This document shows, one piece after another, positions 30,675 through 39,841 of a stretch of 64,000 bases of DNA (the first letter of the stretch is position 1; each line of letters starts with the position of its first letter). The translations under genes and the position numbers were made by a program. The notes beneath the pieces are model-generated. The model ran no database searches, was not told the origin of the DNA, and saw nothing but the letters and a program-made list of their open reading frames with translations. Origin of the DNA: DATMNR01 sp963702765 (GTDB lineage: Bacteria; Chloroflexota; Ktedonobacteria; Ktedonobacterales; Ktedonobacteraceae). Location: the NCBI GenBank assembly GCA_963702765.1, contig CAVPEB010000001.1, forward strand, positions 1 to 64,000. Direction: 5' to 3'.

Positions 30675-31814
30675 TTAGCAGCCTGCTTCCAATTGCTGGA
30701 GGGGGAACTCCTCGGTATGTGTTTTTTGATAATACTGCCAGTAGGCTCCCACTAAAGCCTGGATCAGACCCACCGTAGGCGCTGCCAGGACCGCCCCCCA
30801 GATGCCAAACAATTCGGACCCGGCTATCATTGCCAACAATGTTACCACCGGCTTGATCTCCACGGCTCTGCCAATAATGCGTGGCGAGAGTACATATCCC
30901 TCAATGCAGTCGACAATGATCGTGTAGATCAACGTGACAACGGCGAGTTGCCAACTCACTGTCAGGGCAATAACCACGGCCACGAAACCAGTAATAATGG
31001 TGCCAATGTCGGGAATGAACTCTAGAATGAAAGCTAACAACCCAATCAGTGGGGCATAAGGCACCCCAAGGATGGTCATACCTATAAACTGCATAACTCC
31101 CATGCAAGACGACATGATGATCTGACCACGGATATAGCCACCAACCACACGCTGTAAGATCTCTAAAACCGAGGAGACCCAGCCTCGTTGGGAGAGAGGT
31201 GAACTGCTTATCAGCCAGTTGCCAAAGCGGTAGCCATCGACCAGCAGGTAAACACTTACTACCACGGTGATCAAAATATTGAATCCAGCACTGATTAAGC
31301 CTCCGATGAACTGCTCAGCGCCTTTGGCGATAGCAGAAGCGCTAGAACTCAACTGGGACTGAACTTGCTTTGTAGCAGAATTGATCTGGTTCTGGGAAAA
31401 ACCCAGGCTCTGAAGCAGCTGGTCTAATGGTGACTCCTGGCCATTCTTGCCTGGTGTCACGGAGGTCTGTACACTCTGAGCCAAACTATTCATTTGAGGG
31501 ATCAAAGTCTTCACTGTGATATAGGCGAAAAACCCAAACAAAGCGATGGCGACCAGGTACACCAGCACGATGGCAAGGGCGCGAGGCATGAACCGATGCA
31601 AGCGGTCGATTACGGGCACTATTGCATAAGCAAGCAGTGCAGCAACGAGAAAGATGAGCAGCACCACGATTATCTGGCTGGAAAGCCAGAACAGGAGGCC
31701 TGCGAGTATCACCAGGATTAAGATGATACGTAAGAAGACCAGGCGCCTGTTCCACTCATCCCTAGTAGTAGGTGCTTGCGGAACAGGCGCATTTTGATCG
31801 GTTGATGAGAGCAT
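30675..31814 (-). CDS. AI-2E family transporter
   Basis: A 379-residue membrane protein of the AI-2E/PerM family with eight predicted helices and a large soluble loop after helix 3. Family cores are visible: GGYIRGQIIMSSCMGVMQFI, APLIGLLAFILEFIPDIGTI and SPRIIGRAVEIKPVVTLLA. Members export autoinducers, small molecules or act as Na+/H+ antiporters; the substrate here is unknown. Just past the stop another minus frame continues with acidic residues (AANPQEEPAPKMATEP), so the natural tail may be about 40 residues longer if one base is misplaced near 30680. GGAGGGA precedes the ATG. Confidence 0.9.
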   Translation of the reverse strand: MLSSTDQNAPVPQAPTTRDEWNRRLVFLRIILILVILAGLLFWLSSQIIVVLLIFLVAALLAYAIVPVIDRLHRFMPRALAIVLVYLVAIALFGFFAYITVKTLIPQMNSLAQSVQTSVTPGKNGQESPLDQLLQSLGFSQNQINSATKQVQSQLSSSASAIAKGAEQFIGGLISAGFNILITVVVSVYLLVDGYRFGNWLISSSPLSQRGWVSSVLEILQRVVGGYIRGQIIMSSCMGVMQFIGMTILGVPYAPLIGLLAFILEFIPDIGTIITGFVAVVIALTVSWQLAVVTLIYTIIVDCIEGYVLSPRIIGRAVEIKPVVTLLAMIAGSELFGIWGAVLAAPTVGLIQALVGAYWQYYQKTHTEEFPLQQLEAGC

Positions 31815-31851
31815 AGATGATCCCTCCAGTTCAATGTAAGTATCGAAATGC

Positions 31852-31875
31852 GGATAGAACCTTGAAGTTCTATCC
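31852..31875 (-). terminator. hairpin between the kinase and AI-2E genes
   Basis: GGATAGAAC and GTTCTATCC arms with a 6-nt loop, downstream of the kinase/LuxR gene on the minus strand. It has a short T-rich flank only. Confidence 0.45.
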
Positions 31876-31978
31876 TGTTTTCACAACTCACATGCAAGAG
31901 ATTAAAATAATTTCGGTCAATAAAATTGTTCTAAGTATACTCTATTTTGCCTCGAAATACATCAGTTTGGAGAGTAAA

Positions 31979-34546
31979 TTATGTCAGGTGATGCTCAAGT
32001 GCATAGCGTGTGGCAGCGCTGCGGGAGTTAAGCGCCAACTTACCGAAGATTGACTGGATATGACCGCTTACAGTATGTGGACTTAAAACAAGACGCTCAG
32101 CGATCTGCTTGTTGCTCAACCCCATAGCGAGCAGGCGAAGCACTTCGATTTCACGTGTCGTCAGTTCTTTATAAGCAGAAGAAGAAAGTAAATCAGTAGA
32201 TCCACTCACATGATTGCGGCGATGCGGTGCAATAGTGTCCACATAGTTCAAGTTAATGACAACCTCTTGCTGGTCAGGACGTTGCCTATGGATGCGTTTG
32301 TTTTGTTCTAAGTGCATTTTCGTAAGGTCCAGGTCGAATTGATCAAATACCCGGTAGTTGGTTCCTTCTAGCATTCTTGCATTTCCCCGCGATGATAGAA
32401 GCACATTCTCACTTTGATGAACCAGCGAGAATTTTTCTAAAGCTGCTGCAATTCGTAAAGCATTACCTCTCTCACCTCGCTCCAGCAGCCACTCCACAGC
32501 TGCTCTAAAATTGCAATCCTCACACTGCAACCGTTTGTGACAGACGGTCTGATCGGCATCAAACACTGTAGCTTCGGCAAGTGCTATGAAGTATGAAGCA
32601 TGTGCATCGCGTGTTTGTTCCAGTTCTCCATAGGCAGCCAGCATTTCCAAACCATACTCTCGCAACACCTCAAATATATACAAACGTGGTTCTTCCCCGA
32701 CATCTGTCGTTTGTTGTATCATACTTTTATCAACGAGGGCTGTAATACCATCCAGAATAGAAATGCTCATATCTCCAAAGGCCGTCATGACTTCCTCCGC
32801 TGCTTGTAATGAGATCCCTCCATCGAAGATCGCGAGCCTTCGAAAGAGCATGTTTTCGTCTGATGATAGCAAATCATCATTCCAACTTATCATATTGCGC
32901 AGTGTCTGATGACGCGGAGGAGCATCCCTTCTTCCGCCAGTTAACATATCAATAGGATGCTCTAAACGGGACAATAACGAATGCGGAGATAACACATTAC
33001 TATGTGACGCAGCCAGTTCAAGTGCCAGCGGGATACCTTCCAGCCGATCACAAATTTCGGCAATATCGAGTGCATTCTCATTAGTGAGTTGGAATCCGGG
33101 TTGAATTGCTTCGGCACATTGTACAAAAAGCGCTATAGATGCATTCTGGGAAAGGCTCTCAAGTTCTGGTAACTGTCGGAGGTCTGGCACCTCAAGCGGC
33201 TGAACCCTATATGTATGCTCACCCCAAACATGCAGCACGGCACGACTGGTTGCCAGTATCTTGAGTCGAGTACATGACGAGAGTAATTCAGAGATGAGTG
33301 GTGCAGCTAGAAGAACCTGCTCGAAGTTATCAAGCATGATTAAGAGATGCTTATCACGAAGGAAGGCTTTGAGCATTTGCATTGGGTTGCGAATTCCCAT
33401 CTCTTTCAGCCCAAGCACATGCATAATAGCCGGTATGACGAGTTCGGAATCGTAGATCTTGGCAAGGGAGACAAAAGAAACTCCATCGCCAAATGTTTCT
33501 CGTAATTCATTTCCAAGTGCCATGGCCAGATGTGTCTTACCGACACCTCCTGTGCCAGTTAAGGTCACAAGTCGTACTTCTGGACGCAGGAGTAGATCTC
33601 GTACTACGTGTAACTCCATCTCGCGTCCAATAAGTGATGTGAGAGGAAGAGGAACATCCTGGATTTGCAAAGGGAGTTCATCCTGATGCAAACCAGATAT
33701 GAAGAAAGGGGTTGAGGTCATATTTGCAAAAGTGAAGGTATTACAGGCTTCTTCAAAGGCTCTGGCAAAGCTCAGCACATCCACAAAGCGCTGCGCAGGT
33801 TCCTTAGACAGACCTTTCAAGATAACCTGCTCCACGGCACGAGGTATTTCAGGATGTCTCTCGCAAAGAGAAGGCGGGTCCGCGTATAAGTGCAGATTAG
33901 AAATATGAACAGATGATCCAGAAAAGGGGAGATGGCCACACAACCATTCGTAGACCATGACTGCCAGTGCATATTGATCACTGGCTGGGACAGGTTGGCC
34001 AAGAATCAACTCAGGAGCCATATAAGATAAGCTTCCAAAGCGTTCTTTCACTCGCAATAACTCTTGGTCAGAGGCTAGCAAAGCCAGGCCAAAATCGCTC
34101 AGTAACACTTCATACTTCGACCCCAACAATACATTTTCCGGCTTCAGATCGCGATGCACCAGGTGTTGATCATGCGCACATTGTAAGGCAGAAGCGAGAG
34201 ACATAGTATAAGAAACGATGGTAGAGAGGGATACGGCCGACCCGGTGGGATGTAGCTCACGCAAATTGCCATAGGGAGCATAATCCATTACCAGAAAGGG
34301 CACATCCTCTTCCAGACCGAAGTCGAACACACGAATGATATGTGGATGCACCAGATGGCTGATGTGGCGCGCCTCACTGAGAAAGTCTGCCAGGATGGCC
34401 GAGTCCAGTCGCGCATGTAAGACTTTGATTGCGACAGGGGTGTTCAGATACAGGTGCTCTCCTAAATAAACGTCAGCAAAAGCGCCTTTTCCTAAAAGCT
34501 GTAACAAACGATAATTTCCAATCTTTTGTTCTACTTGTTCCACCAT
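31979..34546 (-). CDS. Ser/Thr kinase - NB-ARC ATPase - LuxR regulator fusion
   Basis: An 855-residue three-part signalling protein. Residues about 10-270 are a Hanks-type kinase with GKGAFADVYLGE, K41, HRDLKPEN (131-138), DFG (151-153) and APEL. Residues about 300-600 are an NB-ARC/STAND ATPase with P-loop TGTGGVGKT (330-338), Walker B MLDNFEQ, ATSR and GIPLALEL. The last ~62 residues form a LuxR/GerE helix-turn-helix (LTTREIEVLRLLAMGLSNKQ). No TPR sensor block lies between NB-ARC and LuxR, only about 150 helical residues. All catalytic residues needed for kinase activity are present. The protein likely joins phosphorylation, ATP-switched oligomerisation and promoter binding in one chain. 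It faces a LURP-one gene across a 317-bp divergent region. Confidence 0.93.
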   Translation of the reverse strand: MVEQVEQKIGNYRLLQLLGKGAFADVYLGEHLYLNTPVAIKVLHARLDSAILADFLSEARHISHLVHPHIIRVFDFGLEEDVPFLVMDYAPYGNLRELHPTGSAVSLSTIVSYTMSLASALQCAHDQHLVHRDLKPENVLLGSKYEVLLSDFGLALLASDQELLRVKERFGSLSYMAPELILGQPVPASDQYALAVMVYEWLCGHLPFSGSSVHISNLHLYADPPSLCERHPEIPRAVEQVILKGLSKEPAQRFVDVLSFARAFEEACNTFTFANMTSTPFFISGLHQDELPLQIQDVPLPLTSLIGREMELHVVRDLLLRPEVRLVTLTGTGGVGKTHLAMALGNELRETFGDGVSFVSLAKIYDSELVIPAIMHVLGLKEMGIRNPMQMLKAFLRDKHLLIMLDNFEQVLLAAPLISELLSSCTRLKILATSRAVLHVWGEHTYRVQPLEVPDLRQLPELESLSQNASIALFVQCAEAIQPGFQLTNENALDIAEICDRLEGIPLALELAASHSNVLSPHSLLSRLEHPIDMLTGGRRDAPPRHQTLRNMISWNDDLLSSDENMLFRRLAIFDGGISLQAAEEVMTAFGDMSISILDGITALVDKSMIQQTTDVGEEPRLYIFEVLREYGLEMLAAYGELEQTRDAHASYFIALAEATVFDADQTVCHKRLQCEDCNFRAAVEWLLERGERGNALRIAAALEKFSLVHQSENVLLSSRGNARMLEGTNYRVFDQFDLDLTKMHLEQNKRIHRQRPDQQEVVINLNYVDTIAPHRRNHVSGSTDLLSSSAYKELTTREIEVLRLLAMGLSNKQIAERLVLSPHTVSGHIQSIFGKLALNSRSAATRYALEHHLT

Positions 34547-34863
34547 GTACCTGACTTTCTTAAAAATAGCTTAGAAAAACTTAAGAATAGCTAAAAATAA
34601 TTATAGTCAATTATGGTTGAGAAAACCATTCCCCACAGGGTATAGAAAGGATATAGTTTTTTGCCATATCCACGATGGATGATACTGATGACTGATCTAT
34701 CTAGCCAGTCAAAATGGACTATGGTTCTACCACCTGATATTCAGCGATCTTTTTTAGTCAATATAGTGTAATTTAAGCATGTGTTATTATGTGCCAGCTA
34801 CTATACTTAAAATGATGGGCTAAACAGAAGATACTGGGTACAAGCTTAGGAGGAGAGCGTAAC
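34547..34863. promoter_or_regulatory. divergent promoter region, kinase regulator / LURP-one gene
   Basis: 317 bp, strongly AT-rich near the kinase start. There are TTAAGAATAG and TTAGAAAAAC stretches near 34565-34590 and a GGAGGAGAG site just before the TTG start at 34864. No RNA gene is seen. It is a natural target for autoregulation by the LuxR domain. Confidence 0.4.
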
Positions 34864-35421
34864 TTGTTACAAAGTAATAATAGAGGGGAAGAACCCGAGC
34901 TCTCAGTAGGAACCGAACCAATAGAGAATCGCGGTGGAGAGGGAAATAATTGTTATCGCATGCGACAAAAGTTGGTTTCATTCGGTGATGATTACTGGAT
35001 TGAGAATGCTCTAGGCCAGCGCGTATTTTTTGTGGATAGTAAAGCATTTCGTTTACGAGAACACCTGGGCTTCAAAGATATGCAAGGCAACGAACTATTG
35101 GCCCTACAGGAAAAGATCATGCATATCAAAGACACCTACAGTTTGTATCGCAAAGGCAATGTGTTTGCCACGGTCAAAAAAACATTGATCACCCCGCATT
35201 ACCAGCGTTTCGATGTTCATGTTGCCGGGGCCGAGAATATGGAAGTTGAAGGCAATATCGTTGATCATGAATATGAGTTCCATGAAGGATTTAAACTTAA
35301 GGCTGAAGTTTCGAAAAAGTGGTTCAATGTGGCCGATACATATGGTGTTGATATCGTCCAAGAGGCCAATGACATTTTAATTCTTGCTATTACCGTTATC
35401 ATCGATATGATGATCGACTGA
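34864..35421 (+). CDS. LURP-one-related (Tubby-like fold) protein
   Basis: A 185-residue protein whose residues about 30-180 match the LURP-one/YxjI pattern: MRQKLVSFGDDYWIENALGQ, FFVDSKAFRLREHLGFKDMQ, then alternating strands and DTYGVDIV near the end, closing with a hydrophobic helix as in Tubby-like domains. Such proteins are thought to bind lipids, but no enzymatic role is established. The TTG start is supported by AGGAGGAG seven bases upstream. It lies divergent to the kinase/LuxR regulator, a possible regulatory partner. Confidence 0.82.
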   Translation: MLQSNNRGEEPELSVGTEPIENRGGEGNNCYRMRQKLVSFGDDYWIENALGQRVFFVDSKAFRLREHLGFKDMQGNELLALQEKIMHIKDTYSLYRKGNVFATVKKTLITPHYQRFDVHVAGAENMEVEGNIVDHEYEFHEGFKLKAEVSKKWFNVADTYGVDIVQEANDILILAITVIIDMMID

Positions 35422-35561
35422 GAGGAAGCACATCTCTAATGTAGGGCCAAAAATGGCTATCTCACGTTCATTAAGAGAGAGATAGTATCTTCATATGCTA
35501 TCATGGCGGAATAGAAGTCGAAATAAGAGTATATTCAAGAGTGAAGAGATATATATAAAAT

Positions 35562-36236
35562 ATGCAAACAGTATCAAGTAACCATCCAAACCACGTAAAC
35601 CAGCAAACACGCAAAGTTGCTATTCTTGCTATTCTTCTCTTTGCCTTCTCAGGATTGATTAGCGGCTTTGCTGTAGGGGCATTTGTGCATCCCAAGACAC
35701 AAACAGGAACAGGGTCGGGAACCGGTTCTACAGGCTCAAAGTCAACACCAGTTGCTCATAACACCCCTACGCAGGGTACAACCGCAGTTGCGGAACACAT
35801 TAATCTTAATGAACCTGTGATACCTCGTGGGAGTTATTCTTATGTTCAAACAGCAGATGGGAGTAGTAATTACACAATTTCAGCCTTAATAATAAATAAG
35901 AATAATACTCCTATTCAAGCAACAGATGTTACCTGTAAGTTGTGGTTGACCAAAGAAGGGGATGTAAATTCGATCTTACGAGCAAATGATTATGCTTTAC
36001 TCAGATCAAACGATACGATACAACAACCATTCCCCAAAGAGATTGATGGCACTCTAAACTACGTAGCTCCATCGCAACAAGTTCAACCATGCGCACCAAC
36101 TGGCAAGACCTCCTGGAGTTATACAATTTCTCAAGCGGCTGATCCTGGATCATACAGTCTTGTAGTACTTGCGGATTGGAAAGGGAAGAGCTTTAATTGG
36201 AGTTGGGTTACTATTCTCATTAAAAAGGCAAATTAG
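35562..36236 (+). CDS. membrane-anchored extracellular protein, unknown
   Basis: A 224-residue protein with one helix at about 17-43 (VAILAILLFAFSGLISGFAV). A Gly/Ser/Thr linker follows (GTGSGTGSTGSKST), then a probable beta-rich outer domain of about 150 residues with two cysteines (TDVTCKLW and VQPCAPTG) that may form a disulfide. No family is recognised. Its last bases overlap the end of the convergent purine phosphorylase gene by 4 bp. Confidence 0.65.
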   Translation: MQTVSSNHPNHVNQQTRKVAILAILLFAFSGLISGFAVGAFVHPKTQTGTGSGTGSTGSKSTPVAHNTPTQGTTAVAEHINLNEPVIPRGSYSYVQTADGSSNYTISALIINKNNTPIQATDVTCKLWLTKEGDVNSILRANDYALLRSNDTIQQPFPKEIDGTLNYVAPSQQVQPCAPTGKTSWSYTISQAADPGSYSLVVLADWKGKSFNWSWVTILIKKAN

Positions 36237-37066
36237 CCTTCTAATTTCTCTAGAATCCCTCGCACTAGCGCAGCAAACCTGGGCCTTGCTGCATCTGCTG
36301 CTGTCAAAACCTCGGCATGGTTCACGTTTTCGGTATCATCTCCAGTAGCTGTATTCGTAATCAGACTTATGCCAAGCACGCGCATACCCATGTGACGAGC
36401 TACTATTACTTCCGTGGCGGTCGACATTCCGACAGCATCAGCTCCAACTATACGCAAAAACTTCAGTTCCGCGCCTGTTTCATAACTCGGCCCTGCTACC
36501 TGAGCATATACCCCTTCATGCAATGTCAACTTGGGCCATTGAGCTGCGACAGTATGTGCCAGTGATCGCAGTTCAGAGTCGTAAGCCTTAGCCAAAGCTG
36601 GAAAGCGTTCCCCAAGTTGTTCATCATTTGGTCCAACTAATGGATTCATGCCTGCGAGACCAGGGAAATTGATATGATCGCGAATAAGCATAAAGTCTCC
36701 TGGACGGTATGCCGGATTGAGGCCGCCAGCAGCGTTCGTAACGATCAATGTATGCGCGCCAAGCTTGCGCATGACACGCACGGGGAGTGTCAGCGCTTGC
36801 ATTGTATAACCCTCGTAGAAATGGAAGCGCCCCTGCATGACCACCACAGGCACATTTTCGAGCTTACCAATCAGCAGTCGACCGGCATGACCCACGACAG
36901 TCGAACGCTGGAAGTGCGGAATCTCTTCATAGGGAATAACTATCGCATCTTGAACCTCAGCAGCGAGATCACCCAACCCTGAACCTAGAATCACGCCGAC
37001 ATCTGGTTTCATGCTAGAATGGGATTGCACGTACTCTGTGGCTTCCATTACCTGGGTAAACAAGGT
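36233..37066 (-). CDS. purine nucleoside phosphorylase, inosine/guanosine type
   Basis: Cleaves purine nucleosides with phosphate to base and ribose 1-phosphate. The trimeric-type (PNP-I) hallmarks are present: GVILGSGLGDLA, the phosphate-site region STVVGHAGRL, MQGRFHFYEGY, TNAAGGLNP, GVYAQVAGPSYET, AVGMSTATEVIVARHMG and SLITNTATG with the base-contacting Asn. ATG 37066 gives about 277 residues, normal for the family. The upstream ATG/GTG at 37123 would overlap the recombinase gene. It follows the XerD-like gene closely, as xerD and pnp often do. Confidence 0.92.
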   Translation of the reverse strand, partial: TLFTQVMEATEYVQSHSSMKPDVGVILGSGLGDLAAEVQDAIVIPYEEIPHFQRSTVVGHAGRLLIGKLENVPVVVMQGRFHFYEGYTMQALTLPVRVMRKLGAHTLIVTNAAGGLNPAYRPGDFMLIRDHINFPGLAGMNPLVGPNDEQLGERFPALAKAYDSELRSLAHTVAAQWPKLTLHEGVYAQVAGPSYETGAELKFLRIVGADAVGMSTATEVIVARHMGMRVLGISLITNTATGDDTENVNHAEVLTAADAARPRFAALVRGILEKLEG

Positions 37067-37097
37067 CATTTCTCTATGCTCACTTTCGAAGACAGCA

Positions 37098-37991
37098 TTA
37101 CACACCTGTAGGTACACTCTCACGTGCTAGCTGGTTATAGACCTGTGTAGTAGATATATGGGCATGACCTAACAACTCCTGCACTGAGCGCAATTCCATG
37201 CCACCTTGCAACATCAATATGGCAAAAGAGTGCCGTAACATATGTGGCGTAATCTCAGTTATACCAGCCTGTCGTGCATACCCTTTTATGATCAACCAGA
37301 AACCCTGGCGTGTCAATCGCTCACCATGATGGTTCAAAAACAACGCCTGCTCGTCCGGATGGCGTGTTATCAATCGAGGTCTGGCGACCTGCAGGTAGCG
37401 ATTCGTCGCCTCCACTACAATAGTGGATAGTGGCAACACACGCACACGCTTGCTTCGTCCGTTACGCCCAGGACAGACTACAGTTGCGTTAATCGCATCA
37501 AAATCACCAAGATTCAGTGATATAAGTTCACTGACTCGCATGCCTGTCGCATAGAGCATATGCAGCATAGCAAAATCGCGCTTCCCTGCTGGTGTTTCAA
37601 CGTCTACCTGGCGGAACAAACCAGTAACTTGTTCCGGGCTCAAAATATGGGGCAATTCTCTCTGAATGCGGGGAGCGCCTAGATTCTCAATAGGATCCGA
37701 TGAAATAATTCCTGAATTTTCCATATAGCGGAAAAACGTCTTCAGCGCCGCCAATTTTCTTGCTATAGTTGCTGGACGATACGCCTGGGCATCACGCATT
37801 TCGAGCAGATAGCCCTCAATATGTTCGTGTGTGACTTGCTGCCAATTTTCGATTTGTTGTCGTTTGAGATAGGAGCAGACCTGCTTCAAATCATTTCGAT
37901 AGGCTACTACCGTATTCTGATTTGTTCCACCATGCCCTTGCTCTTTCGATGAGAGTGAGGCAATATACTCATCAATTACATCTTGCAACAT
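37098..37991 (-). CDS. XerC/XerD-type tyrosine recombinase
   Basis: A 297-residue site-specific recombinase. Residues about 1-100 form the SAM-like core-binding domain. The catalytic domain (about 110-290) shows R in ATGMRVSELI, a Lys in the beta-hairpin (RSKRVRVLP), H-x-x-R in HMLRHSF, H in LGHAHISTT and the nucleophile Tyr in TQVYNQLA. It is encoded directly upstream of the nucleoside phosphorylase, the arrangement of chromosomal XerD in many bacteria, so it is more likely a chromosome dimer resolvase than a phage integrase. The ends of the gene show no att-like repeat. Confidence 0.9.
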   Translation of the reverse strand: MLQDVIDEYIASLSSKEQGHGGTNQNTVVAYRNDLKQVCSYLKRQQIENWQQVTHEHIEGYLLEMRDAQAYRPATIARKLAALKTFFRYMENSGIISSDPIENLGAPRIQRELPHILSPEQVTGLFRQVDVETPAGKRDFAMLHMLYATGMRVSELISLNLGDFDAINATVVCPGRNGRSKRVRVLPLSTIVVEATNRYLQVARPRLITRHPDEQALFLNHHGERLTRQGFWLIIKGYARQAGITEITPHMLRHSFAILMLQGGMELRSVQELLGHAHISTTQVYNQLARESVPTGV

Positions 37992-38284
37992 TGAACAATA
38001 CCGCCTATCTTAGGTTCTCCATCTCCCTAACGGGATTGATGGATGTCAGTGACTTCGCCATTATAATCGATGCAACAATGGAGAGCAAGCAAAATAGGAG
38101 CGTATGTGTGGCCTATCACAGCCCCGCTTCAAAAAGTGCTATAATACACTTAAAATGGTACCTGTAGCAAATACTGCTACTTTCATGCCTCGCACAATAC
38201 ATTGCATATGACTGGGATGAGAAGCTTTATATGTCTCTTCCCCTCCTAACTACGCAATGAAACAATAAGGAGAAACAATTTTAG

Positions 38285-39073
38285 ATGGCTAAATTGCATG
38301 ACATGTTTACACAGGCACGCCGAGCCCAAAGCAGCGGCGGCATCGGTTTTGTAGGAAAAAACAAGCCGATCACAAAACCGCGGGCTGCCGCACTCGTTGT
38401 CGAATTACCCAATATTGACGCAGGTAAGGCAGAATCGGCTATTAAATCAGGAGCGGATGGACTTCTTTTCAGTTGGAATGGGGCTGATGCTTCGGATCTC
38501 AATCCACTCGAGGGTGCTATAGATGCCGCTCAAACAAGTGGTGAGAAAGTCGTCATTGGACTAAATATTACAGGAGGCTGGGAGAGCCTGGAGAGAGAAA
38601 ACTTCGAACATCTGAAAGAGTCAGGCGTCAATTATGTTTTACTACCATTAGAGGCTCCAGCACGCTTACTTTCTTTGCAAATCAAGGATCTTGAACTTGC
38701 CGTCTCTGTTCCGATGCATTCAGGGGATATGTATCCCATCTTCATTCGCAATTTGACGGCCTTCGACAACATTTCTGCGGTACGCCTGGACTTTTCACTG
38801 TCTGAGGATATCGGCGCCATGTCTATCGAAGATGTACTGCATTACCGTGCTGTGCGTGAAGCTGTTCGATTCCCAGCACTTCTGAATGTTCAAAGCGATC
38901 TGGATGAAGCAGGCGCCTATACTCTATTGGCTCTGGGAGTACAGGCATTGATTTTGACAGCCAGTGATAACGATGAGAGTACCCAAACTGATATAAAGGC
39001 TCTAAGGGAATTACTCGAAAAGGTTCACCAGGAAGAAAAAGATTCTATGGCTGGCTTGACTAACAAACAATAG
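38285..39073 (+). CDS. hypothetical protein, TIM-barrel-like
   Basis: A 262-residue soluble protein with alternating beta/alpha pattern (AAALVVELPNI, GADGLLFSW, VVIGLNITGG, NYVLLPLEAP, ISAVRLDFSL, PALLNVQSDL, VQALILTAS), which suggests a TIM barrel like those of aldolase or phosphate-binding enzymes. No catalytic signature is recognised. AATAAGGAGAAAC precedes the ATG at 38285. It is a single-gene unit closed by a good terminator. Confidence 0.65.
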   Translation: MAKLHDMFTQARRAQSSGGIGFVGKNKPITKPRAAALVVELPNIDAGKAESAIKSGADGLLFSWNGADASDLNPLEGAIDAAQTSGEKVVIGLNITGGWESLERENFEHLKESGVNYVLLPLEAPARLLSLQIKDLELAVSVPMHSGDMYPIFIRNLTAFDNISAVRLDFSLSEDIGAMSIEDVLHYRAVREAVRFPALLNVQSDLDEAGAYTLLALGVQALILTASDNDESTQTDIKALRELLEKVHQEEKDSMAGLTNKQ

Positions 39074-39090
39074 GTTTTACAAGACAAGAC

Positions 39091-39128
39091 ACTGCTCTGG
39101 GTGAGAACTCATTCCAGAGCAGTTTTTA
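39091..39128 (+). terminator. rho-independent terminator
   Basis: Stem ACTGCTCTGG/CCAGAGCAGT with a 13-nt loop, followed by TTTTTATTG. It lies 18 bp behind the TIM-barrel-like gene. Confidence 0.85.
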
Positions 39129-39133
39129 TTGTA

Positions 39134-39841
39134 TTATCTCAATGCCAGATGATGAAAAGATTCTCCAAATGTATATCCGTGCTCAATACCAATAACGCGA
39201 GCACGTTGACGCACAAATTCGTCGACTTCAGGGTTCCCCATCTGACTCGTATGACAATGTAACGCTTCTAGCTTTTTATTCATGAAATCACTGACATCGA
39301 TCCAGTGATTTGGCTGGCTGGTAGAGAAAAAATATACTTGTTTCAACCTATGTTCTGTTATTCCAGCAGTCAATTGCTCAGGATAATACATTGGCATCCG
39401 TGCCGACGCAACTGCATCCAGAGTACATAAGCCAACATTACGATGGTCTGGATGAATCTCATATGGCCTCCAGGGATCAAAGGTGAAGAGCACATCGGGT
39501 TGTACTCGCCGAATTGCATGTACCAATTCCCTGCGCAATCCCAAATTCACTTCTACCTCACCATCGTTATAACCAAGAAATGCCACATCTCGCACGCCTA
39601 GTACTTCGGCTGCATGCCGTTGTTCAGCTTCTCTGATCTTCCCGAGTTGTTCCATAGTCATCCCCAATTCATGGCTGCCTCGATTACCACTTGTCACAAG
39701 CACATAGTATACATCACGACCTTCGGCCACCAGCCGTGCTATAGTGCCACCACAAATGAACTCGGCATCATCTGGATGTGCCATAATCACAAGAATGCGC
39801 TGGCCTTGTGGTGGTAGTAGAACAGAGGATTCAGTACTCAT
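39134..39841 (-). CDS. LmbE/PIG-L family zinc deacetylase
   Basis: A 235-residue N-deacetylase of the family that includes GlcNAc-PI deacetylase, MshB and BshB. It has the metal motif AHPDDAEF near the N-terminus and the second metal region EIHPDHRNVG near residue 125. Substrates are N-acetylglucosaminyl conjugates (mycothiol, bacillithiol or glycolipid precursors); which one is unclear. Its start overlaps the end of the upstream barrel gene by 4 bases (ATGA), showing translational coupling. Confidence 0.9.
   Translation of the reverse strand: MSTESSVLLPPQGQRILVIMAHPDDAEFICGGTIARLVAEGRDVYYVLVTSGNRGSHELGMTMEQLGKIREAEQRHAAEVLGVRDVAFLGYNDGEVEVNLGLRRELVHAIRRVQPDVLFTFDPWRPYEIHPDHRNVGLCTLDAVASARMPMYYPEQLTAGITEHRLKQVYFFSTSQPNHWIDVSDFMNKKLEALHCHTSQMGNPEVDEFVRQRARVIGIEHGYTFGESFHHLALR

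Noticed and set aside
37098..37991. phage or integrative-element integrase
   Set aside because: It lies next to a nucleoside phosphorylase like chromosomal XerD, and no attachment-site repeat or phage genes are nearby.
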